The notes: a model not told the origin generated them from the letters alone. Shown: positions 17,697 to 27,978, numbered from the stretch's first letter. The stretch: DNA of 64,000 bases from Alphaproteobacteria bacterium SO-S41 (GCA_019670725.1 AP024629.1:3348001-3412000), one strand, 5' to 3'. Made by a program: numbers and translations.

Positions 17697-18898
17697 GCGC
17701 CGCCCGCGTCCTCGAGATCGCCTACCGGGCGCATTGGGCGCGGCTGATCGCCGTGCTGACGCGGCGCTTCGGCGCGCTCGATCTCGCGGAGGACTGCCTG
17801 CAGGAGGCGTTCGCCGCCGCAGCCGAAGCGTGGCGGAGGGAGGTCCCCGACAATCCCGCCGCCTGGCTGCTGACGGCGGCGACGCGGCGGGCGCTCGACC
17901 GGCTGAAGCGGCAGGCGACGGCGGCACGCAAGGCCCATCTGCTGGCGGATGACGCTGTGAGCGATGACGACGAACCGGCCCGCGACAGCGACATTCCCGA
18001 CGACCGGCTGGCGCTGATCGCGCTCTGTTGCCATCCGACGCTGAGTCCGGAGGCGCGGATCGCGCTGACGCTGCGGCTGGTCGGCGGGCTCACCGCGGCC
18101 GAGATCGCGCGGCTGTTCTTCGTGCAGGAAGCGACGATGGCCGCGCGGCTGACCCGCGCCAAGCAGAAGCTCGCGGCGGCAGGGATTCCGTTCCGCCTGC
18201 CCTCCGCCGACGCGCTGCGCGAGCGGCTGGATGGCGTGATGGCGGTCATCTATCTGATCTTCACCGAGGGTTACGCGCCGACCGGAGGCGACCGGGTGGT
18301 AAGGGGCGAACTCTGTGCCGAGGCGATCCGCCTTGGCGAAATGCTTCTGGAGATCGTGCCGTCAGAACCCGAGGCCGCGGGGCTGCTGGCGCTGATGCGG
18401 CTGCATAATGCGCGGCGGGACGCGCGGACCGATGCCACGGGCGCGATCGTGCTGCTGCGCGATCAGCACCGGACGCTGTGGCGGTGGGACGAGATCGCGG
18501 CGGGCCAGGCGTTGCTGGCGCGCGCGGGCACGGATGGGAGTTACGGGCTGCAGGCCGCGATCGCCGCCGAGCATGTCAACGACACGACGGACTGGGCGCG
18601 GATCGCCGCGCTCTATGCCGCGCTGGAGCGCGTCACGCCCTCCCCCGCCGTGCGGCTGAGCCGAGCGATCGCGGTGGCGGAAGCGGAAGGCCCCGCCGCG
18701 GGGCTGGCGCTGCTGGAGGGCCTCGATGCCGCGCTGGTGCGATCCGCCCATCTGCCGGCGGCGCGGGCGGAGTTTCTGGTGCGGCTGGAGCGGCTCGACG
18801 AGGCGGCGGCGCAATTCGACATCGCAATTGTCCGCGCCGGCACGCGCCAGGAGCGCGCCTTTCTGGAAGCAAGACGGGACGCCATCGCCGCGCGCTAG
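17693..18898 (+). CDS. ECF sigma factor, ECF42-type with C-terminal TPR-like extension
   Basis: 401 residues. The start is a TTG at 17693 whose last two bases are shared with the TGA stop of the DGPF gene (TTGA), so translation is probably coupled. Sigma region 2 covers RAHWARLIAVLTRRFGALDLAEDCLQEAFAAA, and region 4 covers AEIARLFFVQEATMAARLTRAKQKL. The long C-terminal part (about 190-401), with FTEGYAPTGGD and TPR-like helices, is the hallmark of ECF42. There is no anti-sigma gene nearby; in this group the C-terminal extension is thought to control activity. Confidence 0.93.
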   Translation: MSAARVLEIAYRAHWARLIAVLTRRFGALDLAEDCLQEAFAAAAEAWRREVPDNPAAWLLTAATRRALDRLKRQATAARKAHLLADDAVSDDDEPARDSDIPDDRLALIALCCHPTLSPEARIALTLRLVGGLTAAEIARLFFVQEATMAARLTRAKQKLAAAGIPFRLPSADALRERLDGVMAVIYLIFTEGYAPTGGDRVVRGELCAEAIRLGEMLLEIVPSEPEAAGLLALMRLHNARRDARTDATGAIVLLRDQHRTLWRWDEIAAGQALLARAGTDGSYGLQAAIAAEHVNDTTDWARIAALYAALERVTPSPAVRLSRAIAVAEAEGPAAGLALLEGLDAALVRSAHLPAARAEFLVRLERLDEAAAQFDIAIVRAGTRQERAFLEARRDAIAAR

Positions 18899-18978
18899 GC
18901 GATGTCTATGCATCCACCGTCACGATTCCCAAGTTATGATCCCGGGCGCGCCGCAGTACCGGCCGCCATGGAGGATGG

Positions 18979-21609
18979 ATGCAGCCCGACGCGGCCTGCC
19001 GGTATCGCGCCTTTATCAGCTACAGCCACCGCGACACCGCGGCGGCCGTCTGGTTGCATCGAGGGCTTGAGCGTTACCGCGTGCCGCGCGGGCTGGTCGG
19101 ACAGGCGACGCCGCGCGGGCCGGTGCCGGCGCGCCTCATCCCGGTGTTCCGCGACCGCGAGGAGCTGTCGGCCTCGACCGATCTCAGCAGCGTCATTCGC
19201 GAGGCGCTGGCGGGGTCGGCCAATCTGATCGTGCTGTGTTCCCCGGCCGCCGCGGCGTCGCGCTGGGTGAACGAGGAGATCCTCGCGTTCAAACGATTGG
19301 GCCGCGCGGATCGCATCTTTGCGATCGTCGTGGCGGGCGTGCCGAACAGCGGCGATCCCGCGACGGAGTGTTTTCCGCCTGCCCTGCGCTACCATTTAGG
19401 CACTGATGGTGAATTGAGCGACAGACCCGCCGAGCCTGTCGCGGCGGATGCGCGCGATGCCGGCGACGGGCGGCCCAATGCGCTGCTGAAGGTCATCGCG
19501 GGCGTGCTGGGCGTCGGGCTCGATACGCTGCGGCAGCGCGAGGCGAAGGCGCAGCGGCGGCGTATGGCGTTCGCCTACGGCCTCACCGGCATCTTCGCGC
19601 TGCTCGCGGTGGCCGCGACCTGGTTCGCGATCAACGCCGAACGCCAGCGGGCGCGGGCCGAGGGCAATCTCGGTGCGGGGATCGAGGCGGCGAATACGGT
19701 GATTTTCGACATCGTCGATCTCACCCGCAATCTCGCTGGCGTGCCGCAGAAGCGGCTGGCGGATGTGCTGCGCAAGATCGAAGGGCTGTTGAGCGCGCTC
19801 GCCGCAGGTCAGACGCTGCCACCCGAGGGGCGCCGCGCGATCATGGCGGCGGAGGTCGTGCTCAGCACCTCGCTGCTCGCGGCGGGCGACAGCCAGGGCT
19901 CGCTCGATGCGGCGAACAAGGCGCTGGCGGGCGCGCGCGAGCTCGCCGCTGCCTATCCCGAGGATGAGGATTACGGCGCGGACCTGATCATCGCGCTGAG
20001 CCGCGTGGCGGCGGCTCTGCAGGTGCGCGGCGATCTCTCCGGGGCCATCGCGCATCTGGATGAAGCGCTGGTGCTGGCGGAACAGCGCACGGCGGCCAAG
20101 CCGGACGACTTGCCCCGCCGACGGCAGCTTGCGGCGGTGCTGGAGGCGATGGGCGATGTGAAGCAGGGTCAGGGCGACCTCGCGGCATCGCTCACAATCC
20201 ACGAGCGGGCGCTGGACCTGCGCCGCAGCCTCGCCGCCGCCGAGCCCGCGAATGACGATTACCGGCAGGATGTCTCGATCAGCCTCGACCGGATCGGCGA
20301 TCTCAAGATGCTCGGCGGCGATATCGCGGGCGCGGCAGCGATGTACGAGGAAGGACTGGCGCTGGCCGAGGCGCTGTCGGCGGCGAAACCGAACGATACG
20401 GCGCGGCGCTACAATCTCGCGACCAGCCACAGCAAGATCGGCGATGTGCGGCTGGCGCAGCAGGATCTGGCGGCAGCGCTGGGCGCCTATCGCGAGGCGC
20501 TGAAGATCTATGGCGAGATCAGCACGGGCGATCCGTCGAGCGCGCTCTATCTGCGCGGACTGGCGGCGGCGCATGAGAAGGTCGGCGGCGTGCTGTCGCT
20601 GCAGGGCGATCTGACGGGCGCGCAGACTTCGTTCGAAACCAGTCTGGAGATCCGCCGGCGTCTCGCTGCGGCCGATCCCGACAATCAGGAGCTTCAGCGC
20701 GACATCACGCTGTCGGTCGACCGTCTCGGCGACGTGAAGCTGGCGCGCGGCGACGTCGCAGGGGCAATCGCGGATTATGAAGCGGTGCTGGCATCGCGGC
20801 AGGGGGCGTCCGACGCCACGCCGGGCAATGCGGCGCTGGAGCGCGACCTGATGGTCAGCCTCAACAAGCTGGGCAATGCAAAGCTGATGGCCGGCGACGG
20901 TTCGGGGGCGCTGGCGCAGTTCGAACGCGCGGTGGAGATCGCCCGGCGGCTCGTCGCGGGCGACGGCACGAGCCGGCTTTATGCGCGCGATCTCGTGGTG
21001 GCGCTTACAGGCCTCGGCGATGCGAAGCGGGCGACGGGCGACAATGACGGCGCGTTCGCGGTCTACACCGAGGCGCTCGACAGCCTGCGGGCGGATTACA
21101 CCGCGCATGACGACGATGCGGAGACCGGGCATGCGCTCGTGACGCTGCTGCTCAAGACCGGCGATGTGCAGGCGGCGCGCAAGGAGGCGAAGGCGGCGTT
21201 CCTGCTCTACAATCTCGCTTTGCCGGTCGCGGCGAAACTGACCGGCGCGTATCCCGACAATCTCGTCTACCTCGCCGACCTCGCACTTTGCCATTCGAAG
21301 CTGGGACTGCTCTGGTTCTCGCGCAGTTCCTATGACGACGCCCTGCCCCACTTCCTCTACGCGCTGTCCTTGACCAAGAAGCGCGCCCGTCTCGCCCCGG
21401 ACAATGCCGGCATTCAGATCGATCTGATGATCGTCCTCGCGCGGATCGGCGAGACCCAGGAGAAACTGGGCGATCGGCCGGCCGCGGCGGCCGCGTATCG
21501 CCGGGCGCTGGAGGTGGGTGAGAAGGTCGCCGCCGCGGTACCGGGCAATGCCGGATTGGAGAACGACCTGAAGAGGATCCGCGCCGCGCTGGAGCGAGTG
21601 GAGGGCTGA
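18979..21609 (+). CDS. TIR domain-transmembrane-TPR repeat protein
   Basis: 876 residues. The TIR domain (about 8-140) has YRAFISYSHRD at the first strand, VFRDREELSASTDL in the box-2 region, and SRWVNEEI with Glu100 in the place of the catalytic Glu of NADase TIRs. One membrane helix lies at about 196-218 (MAFAYGLTGIFALLAVAATWF). The rest is roughly 11 TPR-like units of about 50 residues, many with the theme IGDVxLAxGDLAxAL. With TIR in the cytosol the TPR part would be periplasmic. A GAGG site precedes the ATG. No recognised defence partner is adjacent. It could be a scaffold or sensor rather than an immune effector. Confidence 0.87.
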   Translation: MQPDAACRYRAFISYSHRDTAAAVWLHRGLERYRVPRGLVGQATPRGPVPARLIPVFRDREELSASTDLSSVIREALAGSANLIVLCSPAAAASRWVNEEILAFKRLGRADRIFAIVVAGVPNSGDPATECFPPALRYHLGTDGELSDRPAEPVAADARDAGDGRPNALLKVIAGVLGVGLDTLRQREAKAQRRRMAFAYGLTGIFALLAVAATWFAINAERQRARAEGNLGAGIEAANTVIFDIVDLTRNLAGVPQKRLADVLRKIEGLLSALAAGQTLPPEGRRAIMAAEVVLSTSLLAAGDSQGSLDAANKALAGARELAAAYPEDEDYGADLIIALSRVAAALQVRGDLSGAIAHLDEALVLAEQRTAAKPDDLPRRRQLAAVLEAMGDVKQGQGDLAASLTIHERALDLRRSLAAAEPANDDYRQDVSISLDRIGDLKMLGGDIAGAAAMYEEGLALAEALSAAKPNDTARRYNLATSHSKIGDVRLAQQDLAAALGAYREALKIYGEISTGDPSSALYLRGLAAAHEKVGGVLSLQGDLTGAQTSFETSLEIRRRLAAADPDNQELQRDITLSVDRLGDVKLARGDVAGAIADYEAVLASRQGASDATPGNAALERDLMVSLNKLGNAKLMAGDGSGALAQFERAVEIARRLVAGDGTSRLYARDLVVALTGLGDAKRATGDNDGAFAVYTEALDSLRADYTAHDDDAETGHALVTLLLKTGDVQAARKEAKAAFLLYNLALPVAAKLTGAYPDNLVYLADLALCHSKLGLLWFSRSSYDDALPHFLYALSLTKKRARLAPDNAGIQIDLMIVLARIGETQEKLGDRPAAAAAYRRALEVGEKVAAAVPGNAGLENDLKRIRAALERVEG

Positions 21610-21611
21610 GC

Positions 21612-23369
21612 CTACATCCGCTCCGGCACTTCAATGCCGAGAAGCTCCAACGCGGTTTCCAGCGCACGCAATGTCAGCGCCGCCAGCGCAAGGCGGCTGG
21701 CGCGGAGGGCGGTGTCGCTTTCGCTCATGATGTGGTGCGCGGCGTAGAACGAGCTGAAGCGCTGCGCCAGCGTGTAGGCGTAGTCGCACATGACATTGGG
21801 CGCGCGGACCTTGATCGTTTCCTCCAGCGCATCGGGGAAGCGCAGGATGGCGAGGGCGAGGTCGCGTTCCTCCGCCGCCGTGATGGCGATGGCGCCGGGG
21901 CGGGCCTGTTCTTCCATGGCCTTTCGCAGCAGCGATTTCACGCGCACCGCGGCGTATTGCAGATAGGGGCCCGTCTTGCCTTCGAACTTCGTGAAGCGCT
22001 CCAGATCGAAAATGTAGTTGGTGAGGCGGTAGTTCGAGAGATCCGCGAACTTGATCGCCGCGAGGCCGACCTGGCGCGCGACCGTGGCGCGTTCCTCGGG
22101 CGGATAGTCGGCGCCGATGCCGGCCTCGACCAGGCGCTTCTCGGCCTCGGCCTTCGCCATCTCGATGAGATCGTAGAGCTTCAGCACGCCGCCCGCGCGG
22201 GTCTTGAACGGCTTGCCGTCGGCGCCGTTCATCGTGCCAAAGCCGACATGTTCCAGCACCGCCTTGCCGGCGTAACCCGCCTTGATCGCGCCGCGGAACA
22301 CCTTCTCGAAATGCTCGTGCTGGCGCTGGTCGACGACGTAGAGGACGAGGTCGGGATCGAGCGACTTCACGCGGTCGATGATGGTCGCGACATCGGTCGT
22401 CTCGTAGAGCACGCCGCCGTCGCGCTTCACCAGCATCAGCGGCGGCATCTCCTTCTTGTCGGACGGTTCGCCGACGCGGACGATCAACGCGCCGTCATCG
22501 AGTTCGGCGATGCCGCGCGCTTTCAGGTCGGTGAGCATCGGGCCGATCAGCGGATCGACGTCGGCCTCGCCCTTCCACAGGTCGAAATAGACGCCGAGCG
22601 AGGCGAACTCACGCTTGATGCCGGCGATCGAGACATCGATGAAATGCCGCCACAGCGCACGATAACCGGCGCGGCCCTGCTGCAGTTCGGCGGTGGCGGT
22701 GCGGGCTTCCTCGTCGCGCACCGGATCGGCCTTCGAGGCCGCGGCGGCGATGGGATAGAGGGTTTCGAGATCCTCCATCGTCACCGGCGGCTCGACCGGA
22801 TAGGGGCCGGTGAAGGCGGGATCGAAATAGGGCAGTTCGGGGCGGCGCAGCTTCACCTCGGTGATGAGCATGCCCATCGGCTTGCCCCAGTCGCCGAGAT
22901 GGACGTCGCTCTTCGTATCGAAGCCCGCGAATTTCAGATGCCGCTGCAGCGCGTCGCCGATGATCGAAGAACGCAAGTGCCCGACATGCATGGCCTTCGC
23001 GACATTGGGGCCGCCGAAATCGACGACGACCTTGCCGCGGGTGGCGGCGGCGGGCGCGAGGATCGCATCGGAGGCGGCCAACGCTTGCGCCAAGACCCAA
23101 TCCATCAACTTAATGTTGATGAAGCCGGGACCTGTAATCGAGACGTTTGAAAACCATTCGTCCGTCTCTAAACGCGTCTGGATTTGGCTCGCGAGACTCA
23201 AAGGATTCATTTTCGCAGCCTTGGCGGCAGCGAGTGCACCGTTTGACTGGAACTGCCCGAGTTCAGGCCGGTCTGAGATTTGTACGCGACCAAAGGCGGG
23301 GTCGAGACCCTCCGCGACGAAGGCGGCGCGGACTTTGGCGGTGAGATCGGTAAGCAATGAGGGACGCAT
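21612..23369 (-). CDS. argS: Arginyl-tRNA synthetase
   Basis: 585 residues. Class I synthetase charging tRNA-Arg in the cytoplasm. The HIGH-type motif appears as HVGH at 128-131 in NVAKAMHVGHLRSSIIGDAL. Other family blocks are YVVDQRQHEHFEKVF, GFGTMNGADGKPFKTRAGG (the KMSKS-equivalent loop region) and FEGKTGPYLQYAAVR. The C-terminal DALR-type anticodon-binding helices end at GIEVPERM. The gene is convergent with the TIR gene, with only two bases between the stop codons. Confidence 0.96.
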   Translation of the reverse strand: MRPSLLTDLTAKVRAAFVAEGLDPAFGRVQISDRPELGQFQSNGALAAAKAAKMNPLSLASQIQTRLETDEWFSNVSITGPGFINIKLMDWVLAQALAASDAILAPAAATRGKVVVDFGGPNVAKAMHVGHLRSSIIGDALQRHLKFAGFDTKSDVHLGDWGKPMGMLITEVKLRRPELPYFDPAFTGPYPVEPPVTMEDLETLYPIAAAASKADPVRDEEARTATAELQQGRAGYRALWRHFIDVSIAGIKREFASLGVYFDLWKGEADVDPLIGPMLTDLKARGIAELDDGALIVRVGEPSDKKEMPPLMLVKRDGGVLYETTDVATIIDRVKSLDPDLVLYVVDQRQHEHFEKVFRGAIKAGYAGKAVLEHVGFGTMNGADGKPFKTRAGGVLKLYDLIEMAKAEAEKRLVEAGIGADYPPEERATVARQVGLAAIKFADLSNYRLTNYIFDLERFTKFEGKTGPYLQYAAVRVKSLLRKAMEEQARPGAIAITAAEERDLALAILRFPDALEETIKVRAPNVMCDYAYTLAQRFSSFYAAHHIMSESDTALRASRLALAALTLRALETALELLGIEVPERM

Positions 23370-23549
23370 AGGCGGGCTTCTAGCAGCCGGGGTGCGGGGT
23401 CAACAACCCGGCGCCCCGTGTGACGACCGCCACGTGCGGCCAGCCGCCGCTGCGACAGGTCATACGGGTGTGATTAACGTCGCCGACGCTGCGGTGGACG
23501 CGGCGATAGAGACCGCCCTCGTTTTCGACCTGATCTTGGGGAGTCCATC

Positions 23550-24575
23550 ATGCAGCCGTCCGTTTCGCCCGAACACATCATGCAGATCGGCATGGGGTTC
23601 TTCGCCTCAAAGTCGCTGCTGAGCGCCGTGGAGCTTGGGGTTTTCACCGCGCTCGACCAGGGGCCGAAGACCGGCGCGGCGCTGCAGACCGAACTCGGCC
23701 TGCATCCGCGCGCGACCTATGACTTCCTCGATACGCTGGTGGCGCTGGGCCTGCTGGCGCGCGAGGGCGATGGTCCCGCGGGGCGTTACGCCAACACGGC
23801 CGAGGGCGCGATCTTCCTGTCGAAAACGAGCGCCCAATACATCGGCGGCATTCTGGAGATGGCGAATGCGCGGCTCTATCGTTTCTGGGCGGACCTGACG
23901 CCCGCGCTGAAGACCGGCGCGCCGCAGAACGAGATCAAGCTCTACGGCAAGTCGGTGTTCGAGGAGCTCTACAGCGACCCCGCGCGGCTGGAGCAGTTCA
24001 TCGGCGCGATGAGCGGCATCTCGGCCGGAAATTTCGCCGCGCTCGCCGAGAAGTTCGACTTCTCGCCTTACAAGACGCTGACCGATATCGGCGGCGCGGC
24101 AGGCGTGCTTGCCTCCTCCGTCGCGGCGCGCCATCCGCATATGGACTGCACCAGCGCCGACCTGCCGGTCGTGCAGCCGATCGCCGAACGCGCCATCGCG
24201 GCGCGCGGTCTCAGCGGCCGCGTGAAGGTGGGCGTCGTCGACTTCTTCGGCGATGCGTTCCCGAAGTCGGACGTCATCACGATGGGGATGATCCTCCATG
24301 ACTGGAATCTCGCGAACAAGAAGATGCTGATCGCCAAGGCCTATGACGCGCTGCCCGAAGGCGGCGTCTTCATCGCGGTGGAAAACATCATCGACGATGC
24401 GCGGCGGTTGAATGCGTTCGGCCTGATGATGTCGCTGAACATGCTGATCGAGTTCGGCGAGGCGTTCGACTTCACCGGCGCCGATTTCACCGAATGGTGC
24501 CTGGAAGCCGGCTTCAAGCGGACGGAAATCATCCCGCTCGCCGGCCCGGCCAGCGCGGCGGTCGCCTACAAGTAA
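23550..24575 (+). CDS. SAM-dependent O-methyltransferase (acetylserotonin/hydroxyneurosporene type)
   Basis: 341 residues, ATG at 23550 with GGGGAG upstream. An N-terminal winged-helix dimerisation domain (about 10-95; FASKSLLSAVELGVFTALD, HPRATYDFLDTLVALGLL) precedes a Rossmann methyltransferase domain with DIGGAAGVLA as the SAM loop. The catalytic-region histidine is in MILHDWN, as in plant-type small-molecule O-methyltransferases. Substrate unknown. It is divergent from argS across 180 bases with no other feature seen, and followed by a small membrane-protein gene. Confidence 0.88.
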   Translation: MQPSVSPEHIMQIGMGFFASKSLLSAVELGVFTALDQGPKTGAALQTELGLHPRATYDFLDTLVALGLLAREGDGPAGRYANTAEGAIFLSKTSAQYIGGILEMANARLYRFWADLTPALKTGAPQNEIKLYGKSVFEELYSDPARLEQFIGAMSGISAGNFAALAEKFDFSPYKTLTDIGGAAGVLASSVAARHPHMDCTSADLPVVQPIAERAIAARGLSGRVKVGVVDFFGDAFPKSDVITMGMILHDWNLANKKMLIAKAYDALPEGGVFIAVENIIDDARRLNAFGLMMSLNMLIEFGEAFDFTGADFTEWCLEAGFKRTEIIPLAGPASAAVAYK

Positions 24576-24649
24576 CAACTCCTGCTCGCCTGGCGGGTTG
24601 ACGGCGCGGTGCGTCTTGCAGACGCTCGCGCCGTCTTTGGGAGACGACC

Positions 24650-25045
24650 ATGCCTCCGTCCGTGCAGACCTTCGAGCGGCTGATGTTCGTGACGGTGGCG
24701 ATCGCCATCGGCGGACTGACCGCGGCCTATCTCCAGTTTGCGAGCCAGTTGTCGAGCGAGGAGAAGACCGACTTCGCACTGATTGCCAGCTGCCTGGTGA
24801 TCCTGACCGTGGCGCTGACCCTGCTGGCGTCGCGCGGGCGCAGCAAGATCGCGCGGGGCATCCTGCTCGGGCTGCTCGCGCTCAGCGTGTTCCAACTGCT
24901 GCGCGACATCGGCGCGTTCCTGGCGGACGGGATCGCGACGGCGCTGGTGCAGCTCGTGCAGCTGGGCCTGCAGGGCTATGCGATCTCGCGGCTCTTCACC
25001 GATGAGGCGAAGGCCTATCTTGATGGGCAGGCGCCGCCTACCTAA
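24650..25045 (+). CDS. Small integral membrane protein of unknown function
   Basis: 131 residues starting MPPSVQTFERLMFVTVAIA, with a GGGAG ribosome site seven bases upstream. Hydrophobic segments at about 11-32, 44-60, 69-86 and 93-113 suggest four membrane helices. I do not recognise a family. Its TAA stop interlocks with the stop of the convergent kinase gene on CTAA. It follows the methyltransferase by 74 bases and may share its transcript. Confidence 0.75.
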   Translation: MPPSVQTFERLMFVTVAIAIGGLTAAYLQFASQLSSEEKTDFALIASCLVILTVALTLLASRGRSKIARGILLGLLALSVFQLLRDIGAFLADGIATALVQLVQLGLQGYAISRLFTDEAKAYLDGQAPPT

Positions 25046-26540
25046 CCCGCCGGCGCGAGCGGCAAGGTCACCGTCACCGCGAGGCCATCGCGCGCCGATT
25101 TGCCGAGCGTGAGGTCGCCGCCATAGAGCTGGGCGATTTCCAGCGCGATGGGGAGGCCGAAGCCGTAGCCGGGGGCGGCCTCGTCGGCGCGGACGCCGGG
25201 GCGCAGCGCGGCGGGGATTTCGCCGTCGGCGAGGCCGGGGCCGTCATCCTCGATCGTCACCCGCACGGCCGTGCCATCCACCCGCGCGGCGACGCGCACT
25301 TCGGTCGCGGCAAAGCGGAAGGCGTTGTCGAGGAGATTACCGAAGAGTTCGTCGAGGTCCTGCGCCTCGCAGGCGACGGCGAGTGACGACGGCACGTCCA
25401 GCAGGCAGGCGACGCGCTTGGGCTGGTGGATCTTCGCCATGGCGTCGGCGATGTCGGCGAGACGCTCGGCGAGTTTCGTGCGGGCCCGCAGCGGACCGCC
25501 CAACGCCGCGGCGCGAGCGCGGGCGAGGTGGTGGCGGATGAGGCGGTCCATGCCCTCGACCAGCGGTGCCAACCGCTCCGCCGTGCCGGGCGCGGGATCG
25601 CGCAGGGCAACGGCGAGGGTCGCGAGCGGTGTCTTCAGGCCGTGGGCGAGATTGGCGACATGGCGGCGCGCGCGCGTCAGCCCCTCCTCGTTCTGGTCGA
25701 TCAGGCTGTTGAGCTGACCCACCAGCGGGCGGACCTCGGCGGGCTGGTCGGCGGGCAGGCGGTCGAGCCGGCCGGTGCGGACGCCCGCGACATCCTTTTC
25801 CAGTTTGCGCAGCGGGGTCAGCCCGACGCGGACCTGGAAGAACAGCCCCGCCAGAAGGGCGAGCCCCAGCAGCCCAAGCGAAATGCCGAGCGGCATCAGC
25901 ATGTCGTTCAGGGGGCGATCGACGGCGGAACGCGGCGCGGCGGCAACGATGAGGACGGCGCGGCCGTCCACCTCCACGGTCTTCACGCGCATGATGATCG
26001 CCTCATCGCGCGGCCCCTTGCCCCGCTCGGTGCGGATGTCGTCGCGATAGTCCGGCGGCAGAGGCGGCGGCGGGGGTGGTGGCGGCGGTAAGGGCGGAGG
26101 TGGCGGCGATGGGGGAGCCGGCGGCACACCGATGCCGGGCGGTGCGGGAGGTGCAGGAGGAGCAGGGGGTGCCGGCGGCGCGGCTGGGGCCGGCGGCATG
26201 GGCGCGCGCGGCGCGACGTCATCGACGCCGAGCGCCGCGCCGGCGAGCGAAACGGAGCCGATGGTCTGGTCGTCGAGGCTCGCCTGCCAGTACCAGCCCG
26301 ACAGCGGGCGATCGAAAGGCGGTCCGTCAGCAAGGCCGAAGATCCGCAGCCGCCCTTCCTTGTCGATGGCGAGGGCGAGCGCCACGGATTCGACCTGGGT
26401 GTCGAGGCGCTGGTTGACTTGCTCGTGCACGAAGCGGCCGAGCACGGCCGCAATGGCGAGGCCTGCCACGACCAGCGCCACCGCGACGAACAGCGCCGCG
26501 CCGGCGAGCAGGCGGCCGCTGAGCGAGGTCGGGATCAATC

Positions 26541-26544
<4 letters not shown>
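25042..26544 (-). CDS. PhoQ-like sensor histidine kinase with polyproline sensor insert
   Basis: 500 residues. TM1 lies at about 11-35 and TM2 at 217-237, enclosing a periplasmic sensor of about 180 residues. Residues 112-164 of that sensor are almost only Pro and Ala, including a run of nine consecutive prolines. A HAMP-like segment follows, then a HisKA domain with His301 in NLAHGLKTPL, an N-box with ELFGNLLDNAFRFA, and an ATPase G-box DDGPGLADGE...GYGFGLPIA. It overlaps the response regulator gene in ATGA, so the two are co-translated. The proline run should need EF-P for translation. The divergent gene at 27317 encodes a secreted protein with a similar tract. Confidence 0.93.
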
Positions 26545-27206
<662 letters not shown>

Positions 27207-27232
27207 GTCCGTCCTCTAGGACGTGCAGCTTA

Positions 27233-27257
27233 ACTGAAACTGAACCGCGCCGTTCAG
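27233..27257. promoter_or_regulatory. Candidate response-regulator binding site (CTGAA repeats)
   Basis: ACTGAA occurs twice in tandem at 27233-27244. CTGAAC at 27240-27245 forms an inverted repeat with GTTCAG at 27252-27257 across a six-base spacer. The site lies in the 110-base interval between the response regulator start (27206) and the divergent secreted-protein gene (27317), where an autoregulatory OmpR-family site would be expected. Assignment is by position and symmetry only. Confidence 0.45.
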
Positions 27258-27316
27258 GCTGATGCCGGGCGGGGTTTGTAGAACGCCCCCACGCAATGAC
27301 GCGCAAGGGAGCGACC

Positions 27317-27832
27317 ATGTCCATCTTCACCGGAACTTTCCGCAAGCGCCTCGCCACCGGCGCGGCCGCGCTGACGCTGGGCGGTCTCGCCGTCTTCGGC
27401 AGCGGGATCGCCGCCGCCGCGGCGAGCTATACCTATTACTCGATCGAAGACGGCGAGAAGGCCGAGTCCATCACGCTGCAGGGCGTGGTCGCGGAGATCT
27501 TCGGCGGCTTCTTCATTATCGACGGCGGCCAGGGCCGCAACCTCGTGGACCTCGGGCCGGACGGCAAGGACGGCGCACTGGTGCGTCTCAACGAACCGCT
27601 GACGGTGGAAGGCAAGAAATTCGGCGGCGTCATCCATGCCTGCAAGCTGACCTTCAGCGACGGCCGCACGGTCGAGGTGAAGGGTCCGCCGGCCCCGCCC
27701 GCGCCCCCAGCCCCGCCGCTGCCGCCCGCCCCGCCTGCCCCGATCGGCGCCGGCGCCCCGCCACCGCCCCCGGCCCCGCCTGCACCCCCGGCCCCCCCAG
27801 CCCCGCCTAAAGTGCCGTTCGCGTGTGATTGA
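27317..27832 (+). CDS. Secreted protein with C-terminal polyproline tract
   Basis: 171 residues from the ATG at 27317, which has an AAGGGAG site; an in-frame ATG at 27296 lacks one. A signal peptide spans about 1-36, ending in an Ala-rich stretch. The mature domain (about 37-122) is beta-rich (ITLQGVVAEIFGGFFIIDGG, LNEPLTVEGKKFGGVIHACKL) and might be a small OB-like fold. Residues 124-165 are a Pro/Ala tract with repeated PPAP, followed by KVPFACD. Cys109 and Cys170 could pair. It is divergent from the two-component operon whose kinase has a closely similar Pro/Ala insert in its periplasmic domain. I infer a functional link but do not know it. Confidence 0.78.
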   Translation: MSIFTGTFRKRLATGAAALTLGGLAVFGSGIAAAAASYTYYSIEDGEKAESITLQGVVAEIFGGFFIIDGGQGRNLVDLGPDGKDGALVRLNEPLTVEGKKFGGVIHACKLTFSDGRTVEVKGPPAPPAPPAPPLPPAPPAPIGAGAPPPPPAPPAPPAPPAPPKVPFACD

Positions 27833-27918
27833 GGGTTAGGGATGCAGCGTGCGTGGATCGAGGCTGCGCGCTGCCGCGCTCCGCACCTCACCATGACGGA
27901 GACTTGAGTCTGTCGTCG

Positions 27919-27965
27919 TCATCCTGAGGAGCCCGGCCGCATATGCAGCCGGGCGTCTCGAAGGA
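27919..27965. repeat. Palindromic intergenic repeat / possible bidirectional terminator
   Basis: GTCATCCTGAGGAGCCCGGC...GTCTCGAAGGACG contains a perfect GCCCGGC (27931-27937) / GCCGGGC (27948-27954) stem. The wording resembles a dispersed alphaproteobacterial intergenic repeat. It sits in the 146 bases between the convergent genes ending at 27832 and 27979. Confidence 0.6.
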
Positions 27966-27978
27966 CGCACGAAAAGGG

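Noticed and set aside
18979-21609. TIR gene as part of an antiphage island with the adjacent sigma factor
   Set aside because: The neighbours are an ECF42/DGPF pair and argS, none of which is a known defence partner; no phage or mobile genes flank it.
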